From the NCBI GenBank assembly GCA_049670505.1, contig JBATTK010000030.1:1-53646 (forward strand): a stretch of DNA of 53,646 bases, read 5' to 3'. Position numbers and translations under genes: made by a program. The notes under the pieces are model-generated. The model was not told the DNA's origin. It worked only from the letters and a program-made list of their open reading frames with translations, and ran no database searches. Numbering within the stretch: position 1 is the first letter of the stretch; every line of letters begins with the position of its first letter. Below are positions 27,099 through 34,983 of the stretch, piece by piece. The DNA comes from JBATTK01 sp049670505. Lineage in GTDB: Bacteria > Bacteroidota > Bacteroidia > Flavobacteriales > Flavobacteriaceae.

Positions 27099-27761
27099 TT
27101 GAGTACACTTACCAAATATTGGTTTTTAGAAGGTTTTAATCTCTTCCACAAGTTGGGTATGTCCACCATGATGCAGCTATGCGAAATTTTGGAGATGGAA
27201 TACATTAACAAAGGGGAATCCATAGAAATCGGAAAACGAAATAAAAAATGTATTTTTTTTCTAAAGACCGGGGCCGTGAAAATTGTAGATTCCAATAGTG
27301 ATACCGTAAAATACATTGTTAGGAAAGGAAATTTATTTGGGGAACTGTCCTTATATGATGAAAAGGCCGCTGTTGAAGAACGGGCATTCGCACTAGAGGA
27401 TTGCGTGGTTTGCTACATTGAATCGGGCACCATGGAGGAACTCATGGAAAAGCATCGATCATTGAAAAACGGGGTGCTCAAAATATATGGGTTGAGAATA
27501 AAAAAACTGGAACGTCGATTAGAAAGTCTACTCTATAGGGACAGTGCTGCCAGAATTACTGATTTTATTACGGACTATATTCGTGAATTCGGTGAAAAAG
27601 AAAGGCATAGAATGGTTGCAAAAAACTTGTTGTCCCACAAGGACATTGCCAATCTCACCAATACTTCTAGGCAAACGGTAAGCAACACCTTAAGTACTCT
27701 AAGAAAAAAAGACGCCATAGTTTATGATAGCGTCCGTATTTCTATGCCAATAAAAGTGTAA
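27099..27761 (+). CDS. Crp/Fnr-family transcriptional regulator
   Basis: 220 residues using TTG 27099 as start. The product MSTLTKYWFLEGFNLFHKLG fits the usual N-terminus of this flavobacterial group, and no in-frame ATG exists nearby. A cyclic-nucleotide-binding-type barrel (about 20-125, GNLFGELSLYDEKAAVEERAFALED) is followed by a dimer helix (IYGLRIKKLERRL) and a winged HTH (about 165-215, LLSHKDIANLTNTSRQTVSNTLSTLRKK). There is no Cys cluster as in oxygen-sensing Fnr, so the signal is not an [4Fe-4S] cluster of that type. It lies 290 bp upstream of the redox operon on the same strand and is its most likely local regulator (inference). It is divergent from the HTCS gene. Confidence 0.9.
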   Translation: MSTLTKYWFLEGFNLFHKLGMSTMMQLCEILEMEYINKGESIEIGKRNKKCIFFLKTGAVKIVDSNSDTVKYIVRKGNLFGELSLYDEKAAVEERAFALEDCVVCYIESGTMEELMEKHRSLKNGVLKIYGLRIKKLERRLESLLYRDSAARITDFITDYIREFGEKERHRMVAKNLLSHKDIANLTNTSRQTVSNTLSTLRKKDAIVYDSVRISMPIKV

Positions 27762-27828
27762 TTGGTTATCTAACAGCTATTTTATTTCTCTTTTCCTGAA
27801 AGGAATGTTAAAATTTTTCGTCGAACCA

Positions 27829-28026
27829 ATGAATACTACAACTAAAACCATCAAAATCTTGGGCGATCTAACATTTTCACACTACAAATTTGTACCCATA
27901 AAAATATTCCCCGTCATCCCAACAGTATTTTTGGGAATCCCTATACGATACCTTTTATTTTTAATTTTTTCCACATTGATAATTTTAAAAACGATTCAAC
28001 TAAAAAAACCGATAAGTAACCTATAA
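27829..28026 (+). CDS. Possible small membrane protein
   Basis: 65 residues from ATG 27829 (73 from a TTG at 27805). It contains one hydrophobic segment (about residues 30-55: FPVIPTVFLGIPIRYLLFLIFSTLIILK) and a basic tail. It fills the gap between the Crp-type gene and the redox operon. I recognise no family. The region also holds possible -7 elements (TATTTTTG at 27926-27933, TACCTTTT at 27949-27956) and a 12-bp palindrome TACAAATTTGTA at 27883-27894, so it may be a leader/promoter region, not a gene. Confidence 0.25.
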   Translation: MNTTTKTIKILGDLTFSHYKFVPIKIFPVIPTVFLGIPIRYLLFLIFSTLIILKTIQLKKPISNL

Positions 28027-28050
28027 CCATTAAGTAAAGACATCGCTTCT

Positions 28051-29661
28051 ATGAAACAACCTCTTTTAATTGCCCACCTCAGCAAATTGGAAAATAAAAC
28101 CCCCACTCATGCCCTGGTCAACGGCCTGGATCTGGTCATCGTAAAATTTGATTCCGAAATCTCGGTACTGTATGGACGATGCTTGCATAGAGGTGCCTTA
28201 ATGGCGGATGGCCATATAGAGGGCGAAAATCTAATCTGTGGGGTCCACGGTTGGGATTATCGCATAGATACCGGAATTTCCGAATACAATAATAAGGAAG
28301 TACTACATAAATTCGGTACCAAAACAGAGGGAGATGGGCTCTATGTGGACGAAGCGGAAATCAATACATATCTTAAGGAACATCCGCAGCCTTTTGACCG
28401 CGATGAGTATCTAGGGGCCTATGCGGACACGCACCCCGAGGACACGGAACCCTATACGGGTTACATTAAGGAATTGGCCAAAAACGGTCTGAAACAATTA
28501 GGACATCATGGTTTTTCGGCTTCTATGGGTGTAGACAGAAATACCCTTCCCAAATGGAACGATATCCAGTTCCTACCGGCACAATTGGCCAGCAGGCCGC
28601 TATTGGATCACGAGGAAGTGGTCACTAAAGTAGTTATTGGTCCCAAGGCAAAAAAACCGCTTACCATCAATATTCCACTTTTTGTAAGCGATATGAGTTT
28701 TGGTGCGCTTTCAAGGGAGGCAAAAATAGCGTTGTCCAAAGGAGCCGAAATGGCCGGTACGGGGATTTGTTCCGGAGAGGGAGGAATGCTTCCTCAAGAA
28801 CAGGAAAGTAACTCAAAATATTTTTATGAGCTGGCTTCGGCGCAATTTGGATTTTCATGGGATAAATTGGATAAGGTACAGGCCTTTCACTTTAAAGGGG
28901 GCCAAGGGGCCAAAACGGGAACAGGAGGACATTTACCCGGGAATAAAGTGAGTAAGGAAATTGCTGAAGTCAGGGATTTGGAACAAGGGCAAACGGCAAT
29001 TTCCCCGGCTACCTTCCCGGATTTTCATGGTGTAAAAGATTTCAAAGCTTTCGCAAAGGAAGTTCGAAAACGTACCGGGGGCATCCCTATTGGTTTTAAG
29101 ATAGCAGCCAGTCATATAGAAAAAGATATACAGTTCGCCTTGGATGTTGGTGTGGATTATATCATTCTGGATGGCCGTGGCGGTGGAACGGGTTCCGCAC
29201 CTACCATTTTACGGGATAATATTAATGTACCCACCATACCGGCATTGGCAAGGGCCCGAAAATATTTGGATAAGGCAGGTGCAACGGATGTCACACTTGT
29301 GATCACCGGGGGTTTGCGTATTGCCGAAGATTTTGCAAAAGCCTTGATGATGGGTGCGGATGCTATAGCAGTTTCCAATTCGGCCATACAGGCCATTGGC
29401 TGTTTGGGAATGCGTGCCTGTGGCAGTAATAATTGTCCGGTCGGGATAGCCACTCAAAAAGAATCCTTGCGAAGCAGGTTGATTATAGACGCTTCCGCCA
29501 AGCAATTGTTCAATTACTTTGATGCTACCAATGACCTTATAAAAGTAATCGCAAGAGCATGTGGTTACGATGATGTTTCAAAGTTTAACGCTTATGACCT
29601 TTCCACTTTTAATCGTGATATGCATCAACTAACGGGAATCAACTATGCAGGTGTCCTTTAA
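28051..29661 (+). CDS. Rieske - FMN-binding glutamate synthase-like fusion
   Basis: 536 residues. An N-terminal Rieske [2Fe-2S] domain (about 1-105) has both ligand pairs, C44-L-H46 and C63-G-V-H66. It is joined to the FMN/3Fe-4S synthase domain of glutamate synthase (about 180-520): GTGICSGEGGMLPQEQ, FKGGQGAKTGTGGHLPG, FKIAASHIEKDIQFALDVGVDYIILDGRGGGTG and the cluster cysteines C451-x5-C457-x4-C462. There is no glutaminase domain and no GltD-like subunit nearby, so classic NADPH-GOGAT chemistry is unlikely. The Rieske domain is a natural electron port instead. The reaction is unknown. Candidates are ammonia- or amine-dependent glutamate formation or oxidation of an amino acid. First gene of the operon. 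Its end overlaps the next ORF by 17 bp. Confidence 0.9.
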   Translation: MKQPLLIAHLSKLENKTPTHALVNGLDLVIVKFDSEISVLYGRCLHRGALMADGHIEGENLICGVHGWDYRIDTGISEYNNKEVLHKFGTKTEGDGLYVDEAEINTYLKEHPQPFDRDEYLGAYADTHPEDTEPYTGYIKELAKNGLKQLGHHGFSASMGVDRNTLPKWNDIQFLPAQLASRPLLDHEEVVTKVVIGPKAKKPLTINIPLFVSDMSFGALSREAKIALSKGAEMAGTGICSGEGGMLPQEQESNSKYFYELASAQFGFSWDKLDKVQAFHFKGGQGAKTGTGGHLPGNKVSKEIAEVRDLEQGQTAISPATFPDFHGVKDFKAFAKEVRKRTGGIPIGFKIAASHIEKDIQFALDVGVDYIILDGRGGGTGSAPTILRDNINVPTIPALARARKYLDKAGATDVTLVITGGLRIAEDFAKALMMGADAIAVSNSAIQAIGCLGMRACGSNNCPVGIATQKESLRSRLIIDASAKQLFNYFDATNDLIKVIARACGYDDVSKFNAYDLSTFNRDMHQLTGINYAGVL

Positions 29662-30178
29662 AAAGCCTATTTTTTTCGTAGGCTTGTTTTTCTTTATAGG
29701 CTCAAGCAGCGCTTGGGCACAACAGGGATATATGCTAGGTGTAGGGCCTACCCTGGAGGTGGATCAAAGTCTTCTTGGGGTGAACGGCCGTTTTTACTAT
29801 GGCCCTAACGAGCATTTTTGTTTTGGACCGGAAGTGTCTTTTTATCCCTATCAGGAAATAGATGATGAAAATGAACTACAGATTACGGAACTGAACCTTA
29901 ACGCGCATTATATTTTTGAGGCATCCCATAAATTGGGAATCTACCCGCTTACGGGAATAAACTATACCATTGAAAACGAGCGCCTGATCAGTATATCTGA
30001 AGAAAGTGGGGAAGAAAAGGAATTTGGGCTCAACTATGGTTTTGGGGCACATTATAACCTAGAACATTTTTTTGTTTTTGCGGAATTCAAGGGTATCGTA
30101 GGTCAGCTCTCGGATGAGTTTGTAACGGTGGGCATTATTTTTTCGTTATCAAAACCTTCGGAAAACAAGGAACATTAG
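29645..30178 (+). CDS. Outer-membrane beta-barrel-like secreted protein
   Basis: 177 residues with a clear signal peptide (MQVSFKKPIFFVGLFFFIGSSSAWAQ, cleavage near 26). The mature part has alternating strands rich in Gly and aromatics (GYMLGVGPTLEVD, LGVNGRFYYGPNEHFCFGPEVSFYPY, LNYGFGAHYNLEHFFVFAEF), typical of small eight-stranded outer-membrane barrels. The start codon lies inside the upstream gene (17-bp overlap), which implies translational coupling to the Rieske-FMN gene. No specific family is recognised. Its role beside cytoplasmic/inner-membrane redox proteins is unclear. Confidence 0.75.
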   Translation: MQVSFKKPIFFVGLFFFIGSSSAWAQQGYMLGVGPTLEVDQSLLGVNGRFYYGPNEHFCFGPEVSFYPYQEIDDENELQITELNLNAHYIFEASHKLGIYPLTGINYTIENERLISISEESGEEKEFGLNYGFGAHYNLEHFFVFAEFKGIVGQLSDEFVTVGIIFSLSKPSENKEH

Positions 30179-30208
30179 TCTTTTTATGATTATTAAAAAA
30201 AGTAGGAA

Positions 30209-30955
30209 ATGATAGATCAAATGTATTTGGCAGCACAGTATCTAGCTGCGTCCGGCATCAGTTTTCTGGAAAAAAAAGACGATGATAGCCACACCAATCT
30301 AGGGTTCTCCGTTGAAAAAGGAAGCATGTATACGCGCCCGTTGAACAATGCCGGGGATACCCTGGCACTCAATTACAATACCTTCGCATTAGTATGGAAT
30401 ATGACGAATGCTAACATATCATTTGATCTGCAGGGCACGACTCATGAAGAAATCATAAAATGGATAACACAAATGGCTAGCAATAATGGTATTGCCATAC
30501 CCTACTCCTATAAATTTCACTACGAGCCTTCCTATAAACTGACGGACGGCTTCACCTTCAAATTAGTAAACCCTAAAAGACTTAGGGAATTAATGGATTT
30601 TAGGATCCTGACCCAAAAGGTCATCGCATCTTTTCTAAAACGTCAGAATTTGGTCTCCGAAATTAGAACGTGGCCCCATCATTTTGATACGGGGGCATTC
30701 GCACAGGTACCGGATAAAAAAGAACTGTCCGTTGGATTGGGACTTGCGATTCCCGATACTTTGGTCAATGATCATTATTTTTATCTCAGTGGATATCTAG
30801 GGCATGATACTATAGACTGTTCCGGTTTTCAACCGCTGGCCCAAGGTAAATGGTATCCCCATGAATTTAAAGGGGCGATTTTGCCCGCTACGGGAATCAA
30901 CGAAAAAACGGCAACGGTCTTTTTCCAAGAAGCCCTGAAAGCCTATAAAAATTAG
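30209..30955 (+). CDS. Conserved-looking hypothetical protein, cytoplasmic
   Basis: 248 residues, no signal peptide or membrane helix. Codon use and the 4-bp spacing to the next gene argue for a real gene. Notable segments: WPHHFDTGAF (around residue 152), followed by LSVGLGLAIPDTLVNDHYFYLSGYLG and HDTIDCSGFQPLAQGKWYPHEFKGAILP. The clustered His/Asp/Trp residues could form an active or metal site. The pattern WPxHFD...YFYL is faintly like DUF5996 proteins, but I am not sure of that. Its position inside the redox operon is the main clue to function. Confidence 0.7.
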   Translation: MIDQMYLAAQYLAASGISFLEKKDDDSHTNLGFSVEKGSMYTRPLNNAGDTLALNYNTFALVWNMTNANISFDLQGTTHEEIIKWITQMASNNGIAIPYSYKFHYEPSYKLTDGFTFKLVNPKRLRELMDFRILTQKVIASFLKRQNLVSEIRTWPHHFDTGAFAQVPDKKELSVGLGLAIPDTLVNDHYFYLSGYLGHDTIDCSGFQPLAQGKWYPHEFKGAILPATGINEKTATVFFQEALKAYKN

Positions 30956-30959
30956 TCCC

Positions 30960-31343
30960 ATGGAAAACTGGTACATCCCTATTACGATTATTCCGGGAAT
31001 CGGCTTACTCATTCTTTCTACTTCCAATCTATTAGTGGCGCTGAGCAATGAGATCAAAAAACTCATAGGCGAAAATACCGGCAGTAAGATGTTGATGGAA
31101 CGTAAATTAAAACAGCTGAAGCTGTTGAACCGTTCCATGGTTTTTTTATACTTATCCGTAGCGTGCCTGTTAATTTCGGGTTTAGTTTCGGGACTTGTTC
31201 AAAGTGAGGATATTCGCTTTAATTATGCAATATATATAACTATTCTTGGTATCACCTGCGCGCTAATCGGTTTAATCAGTTTAATTAGCTATTCGTATAG
31301 GGCGGTAAACATACGACAAGACCAATTCCACAATAAATGTTGA
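30960..31343 (+). CDS. DUF2721-like membrane protein
   Basis: 127 residues with three hydrophobic helices (about 7-28, 59-80 and 92-113) and a basic, Lys/Leu-rich loop between the first two (MLMERKLKQLKLLNRSMVFLYLS). The layout and the LLNRSMVFLYLSVACLLISGL segment match the DUF2721 family of unknown function. It is an inner-membrane protein. It begins 4 bp after the preceding stop and ends 14 bp before the Rieske-ThDP gene. Confidence 0.7.
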   Translation: MENWYIPITIIPGIGLLILSTSNLLVALSNEIKKLIGENTGSKMLMERKLKQLKLLNRSMVFLYLSVACLLISGLVSGLVQSEDIRFNYAIYITILGITCALIGLISLISYSYRAVNIRQDQFHNKC

Positions 31344-31357
31344 AAAAATAACTAGCT

Positions 31358-33313
31358 ATGGCTTCTACAAAAAATATCGTTTGGCATAAAGTTCTGGATC
31401 ATAAAAAAGACCTTCCAGAGGGCAGGGTAAAAACGGTAACCGTTAATCATAAAGGTATCTGTTTGACCCATTTTGAAGGTAAATTTTCCGCTTTGGACAA
31501 TAAATGCCCCCATCAGGGCGGACCCTTGGGCGAAGGATCCATTGAGAATGGAATGCTTCGTTGTCCATGGCACGGTTGGGATTTTCATCCCTGTACCGGC
31601 CTACCCCCTGGAGGTTTTGACGATGGGGTGGAAACCTTTCAGGTAAAAGAAGAAAATGATTCCATTCTTATTGCTATGGAGGAAGAGGATGAACACCAAC
31701 CAACAGTTTCCGATATTATGGTAGAAACCATGATCAATTGGGGCGTTACCAAGGTATTCGGAATGGTGGGACACTCCAATCTTGGATTTGCAGATGCTAT
31801 GAAACGCCAAGAGGAAAAAGGCAATTTGAAGTTTTACGGTATTCGTCATGAAGGCGCTGCCGCCTTTGCGGCATCGGCCTATGGAAAATTAACGGGCAGA
31901 CCAGCCGCTTGTTTTACCATTGCAGGTCCGGGGGCTACCAATCTCTATACGGGTATGTGGGATGCCAAAGTAGATCGGGCTCCTTTTCTGGCCCTTACCG
32001 GGCAAGTGGCCACGCAGGTAGTAGGCACGGGAAACTTTCAGGAAGTAGACCTGGTACAGGCATTTAATACGGTAGCAGAATTCAATCAACGCGTGCAAGG
32101 GGATAGCAAACATGCAGAATTAATGTCCTTGGCCATTAAGCATGCCATTTTAAAACGGGATGTATGCCATCTTACCTTTCCTGATGAGGTACAGGAATTC
32201 CCCGCAAAATCCAATGAAAAAGCACAGCATCCTACCAATAGGATCACTCCTATGGAAATAGCACCTCCCAAGGAAATGGCGGATAAAGCGATTGATCTGA
32301 TCAAAAACGCCAAACGTCCTTTAATCATTATGGGCCACGGGGCCAGGGCACATAAAACCAGTATCCTTGCCTTTGCAGAAAGTTTAAACGCGGCTGTGGT
32401 TACTACCTTTAAGGGAAAAGGGCTTATTGCGGATAGCCACCCTTTAGGTTGTGGCGTTCTGGGGCGTAGCGGGACACCCATAGCTTCATGGTTTATGAAC
32501 GAGGCGGATCTGCTTATCGTCTTTGGGGCTTCCTTTTCAAATCATACGGGAATTACTTATAAAAAACCGACGATTCAAATAGATTTCGACCCGTTGGCCT
32601 TGAGTAAGTTCCATGAAATAGATGTAGCGGTTTGGGGTGAAATTTCTAGGACATTACAAATTTTTACCTCCGAATTAAAGGGGAAAACGAATACTTTGGA
32701 CCAAAAAGAAGAAATTGCCGAACGATGGGCCATATGGAAAACGGAAAAAGCCAAACGGTTAACGGAGACCTCCGAAAAAGGCCTAAGTTCCATTGCCGTT
32801 TTTGAGGCCATGAACAAAATAGCCCCTAAAAATGCCGTAATGTGCGTGGATGTAGGCAACAATGCCTATTCTTTTGGCCGTTATTTTGAGCCAGAGCAGC
32901 AAGACTTTCTAATGTCCGGCTATCTCGGTTCTATTGGGTTTGCCCTTCCTGCCGCTATCGGGGCCTGGGCGGCCGTTGGTAATACCCGACCCGTTGTTGC
33001 TGTAGCCGGCGATGGCGGACTATGTCAATATCTAGCGGAAATAACGACCTTGGTAAAATACCAAATGCCCATAAAACTGATCGTACTCAACAATCATGAA
33101 TTGGGAAAAATATCCAAAGAACAGCGAGCAGGAGAGTTCGATGTTTGGCAAACCTCCCTATCCAATCCCAATTTTGCGGAATATGCCGTATCCTGTGGAG
33201 CTTGGGGTAAAAGGGTCACAAAGGAAAACGAACTGGAAGTCGCTATGCAAGAACTTTTTGAACAACCCAATCCCGGTGTTTTGGAAATTATTACCGATGT
33301 AAACCTGATTTAA
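31358..33313 (+). CDS. Rieske - thiamine diphosphate-dependent enzyme fusion (pyruvate oxidase/acetolactate synthase-like)
   Basis: 651 residues. A Rieske domain (about 7-108) carries C50-P-H52 and C69-P-W-H72. A full ThDP enzyme of the pyruvate oxidase/AHAS group follows (about 115-645). The N-terminal PYR domain has RHEGAAAFAASAYGKLTGRPA, with E165 as the cofactor-activating Glu. The central domain has RPLIIMGHGARAHK. The PP domain has the ThDP motif GDG at 551-553, with a later NN. Such enzymes decarboxylate 2-oxo acids. The attached Rieske cluster suggests electrons from the hydroxyethyl-ThDP intermediate pass to an iron-sulfur centre, not to a quinone through FAD alone. No signal peptide, so cytoplasmic. 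Substrate unknown. The fusion is intact, with no internal stop. Confidence 0.9.
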   Translation: MASTKNIVWHKVLDHKKDLPEGRVKTVTVNHKGICLTHFEGKFSALDNKCPHQGGPLGEGSIENGMLRCPWHGWDFHPCTGLPPGGFDDGVETFQVKEENDSILIAMEEEDEHQPTVSDIMVETMINWGVTKVFGMVGHSNLGFADAMKRQEEKGNLKFYGIRHEGAAAFAASAYGKLTGRPAACFTIAGPGATNLYTGMWDAKVDRAPFLALTGQVATQVVGTGNFQEVDLVQAFNTVAEFNQRVQGDSKHAELMSLAIKHAILKRDVCHLTFPDEVQEFPAKSNEKAQHPTNRITPMEIAPPKEMADKAIDLIKNAKRPLIIMGHGARAHKTSILAFAESLNAAVVTTFKGKGLIADSHPLGCGVLGRSGTPIASWFMNEADLLIVFGASFSNHTGITYKKPTIQIDFDPLALSKFHEIDVAVWGEISRTLQIFTSELKGKTNTLDQKEEIAERWAIWKTEKAKRLTETSEKGLSSIAVFEAMNKIAPKNAVMCVDVGNNAYSFGRYFEPEQQDFLMSGYLGSIGFALPAAIGAWAAVGNTRPVVAVAGDGGLCQYLAEITTLVKYQMPIKLIVLNNHELGKISKEQRAGEFDVWQTSLSNPNFAEYAVSCGAWGKRVTKENELEVAMQELFEQPNPGVLEIITDVNLI

Positions 33314-33315
33314 TT

Positions 33316-33534
33316 ATGGCAACTATTATTACAATTTTTCTATCGCTTTTGGGAGTCTATGTGCTTTTGGGGATACTCTTTGCCATCTATTTCTTTTTTA
33401 AAGGTGCTTTTCAGATCGATGAGCTGGTTGCCGAAAGTAAATGGACCGTGAGATTACTGTTCGTTCCCGGTTCCATAGGCCTCTGGCCCATACTATTATC
33501 AAAAATAATTTATAAATCAAGATTAAAATCATGA
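33316..33534 (+). CDS. Small inner-membrane protein
   Basis: 72 residues with two hydrophobic stretches (about 3-30 and 47-65). It starts 2 bp after the Rieske-ThDP stop and its TGA overlaps the next ATG (ATGA), so it is embedded in the operon by translational coupling. No family is recognised. The size and position suggest an accessory subunit of a membrane complex (inference). Confidence 0.7.
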   Translation: MATIITIFLSLLGVYVLLGILFAIYFFFKGAFQIDELVAESKWTVRLLFVPGSIGLWPILLSKIIYKSRLKS

Positions 33535-33950
33535 CATCAGATCATAGAAAGACACATCAACTGATATGGTTGGGGTTGGCTATTGTTATGCCTATTTTGC
33601 TGGTACTTTCCATCCTTGGCATTAAGGAACCTGCATTTACGGATAGTGAACTGATCGTTAAGGCCAATGTAAAAAATAAGCAGTTGGTATGGGAAGATGA
33701 AACCTTCACCGTTTATCTGGATAGCGAAAATACCCTCGGTAGCGTTCAAATATTCCTTAAACGACCCTTGCGGAGTCCCGCTCCGATTGTATACGCAACT
33801 TCATCCAAAAATTCCGGGCAAGCATACTTGGGTAAATTGGATAAGAAAGGGGTATACAACTTTGAAATAGACCATACTACGGATGGGATAAAAATCTATG
33901 ATGCGTTAAAAAAAGAAGACCTAACCAACATTAAACTACCATGGGACTAG
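33531..33950 (+). CDS. Membrane-anchored periplasmic hypothetical protein
   Basis: 139 residues: one N-terminal helix (about 10-30, LIWLGLAIVMPILLVLSILGI) and a ~105-residue extracytoplasmic part with beta-strand character (FTVYLDSENTLGSVQIFLKRPLRSPAPIVYA, GKLDKKGVYNFEIDHTTDGIKIYD). The layout is like FixH-type or small Ig-like periplasmic domains, but no family is claimed. It overlaps the upstream gene by 4 bp and the ferric-reductase-Rieske gene by 10 bp, strong signs that these three are made together. Confidence 0.72.
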   Translation: MTSDHRKTHQLIWLGLAIVMPILLVLSILGIKEPAFTDSELIVKANVKNKQLVWEDETFTVYLDSENTLGSVQIFLKRPLRSPAPIVYATSSKNSGQAYLGKLDKKGVYNFEIDHTTDGIKIYDALKKEDLTNIKLPWD

Positions 33951-34972
33951 ATTACCGGACAGTACTTTGGAACAAACATAAAAAAACCTATGATAAATGG
34001 ATCGCTATTGGTGTATTGATCTACTTGTTGTGTTTTATAGGAATTACCGTAGGCGTAAATCCTGAAATAACAGCGGAAACTATTATTATTAGGGCTTTTG
34101 GGACCTTGGCGATAGCGCTCTTACATATCATATTGGCCATAGGGCCCTTGGCACGATTAAATCCAAGTTTTCTGCCCCTATTATATAATCGCCGACATTT
34201 GGGGGTAAGCATGTTTTTGGCCGCCTTGGTACACGGTGTTTTTTCAATTATACAGTTCCATACTTTGGGAAATACCAATCCTATCCATGCCTTGTTCACC
34301 TCTAATATGGACTATGGGTCCCTGATCAATTTTCCGTTTCAGGTCTTAGGCTTTTTTGCATTGATCATCTTATTCTTAATGGCCGCCACAAGTCATGATT
34401 TTTGGCTGAAGAACCTCTCTCCCAAAACATGGAAGCGCCTGCATATGATGGTATATTTTGCCTATGCACTGGTGTTGCTACATGTGTTTCTAGGAGCATT
34501 GCAACAGCAGCCCTCGCCTTGGTCCATAGGAATACTAAGCCTTGGCTTTATAGGCATTGCTTCATTGCATTTGGCCACAGGAATCAAGGAGACCAAAGTA
34601 GATAGGCAGAAGACGGGGATGGTGAAGGAAGGATGGGAATATGTTTGCGATATAAATGAAATACCAGAGGATAGGGCGAAGATATTTGTGGTGAACAAAG
34701 AGCGTATCGCGATCTTTAAATACAACGGCAAATTATCGGCGATATCCAATGTTTGTAAACATCAGGGCGGCCCCTTGGGCGAAGGAAAGGTCGTAGACGG
34801 ATGCGTTACCTGTCCTTGGCATGGTTACCAATACCTACCACATAACGGACAATCGCCACCACCTTTTACCGAAAAAATAGCAACCTACCGCTTAAAAAAG
34901 GTAGGCCATGAAATATATGTTGATCCGGTAGGCCTTGCCGAAGGCACCCCTATAGAACCAGTCACCTTTTAA
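33941..34972 (+). CDS. Ferric-reductase-like transmembrane domain - Rieske fusion
   Basis: 343 residues. The N-terminal ~215 residues form six or so membrane helices of the ferric-reductase-like/MsrQ type. Histidines placed within helices (H62, H86, H98, H168, H181, H210) are candidates for b-heme ligands. The C-terminal ~115 residues are a Rieske domain with C272-K-H274 and C291-P-W-H294. Membrane heme cytochromes of this type pass electrons across the inner membrane. A C-terminal Rieske domain on the cytoplasmic side would replace the flavin domain of usual ferric reductases. It probably links the soluble Rieske fusions of the operon to a quinone or periplasmic acceptor. Partner and direction are inferred. 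Confidence 0.88.
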   Translation: MGLDYRTVLWNKHKKTYDKWIAIGVLIYLLCFIGITVGVNPEITAETIIIRAFGTLAIALLHIILAIGPLARLNPSFLPLLYNRRHLGVSMFLAALVHGVFSIIQFHTLGNTNPIHALFTSNMDYGSLINFPFQVLGFFALIILFLMAATSHDFWLKNLSPKTWKRLHMMVYFAYALVLLHVFLGALQQQPSPWSIGILSLGFIGIASLHLATGIKETKVDRQKTGMVKEGWEYVCDINEIPEDRAKIFVVNKERIAIFKYNGKLSAISNVCKHQGGPLGEGKVVDGCVTCPWHGYQYLPHNGQSPPPFTEKIATYRLKKVGHEIYVDPVGLAEGTPIEPVTF

Positions 34973-34983
34973 AACTATGGACA

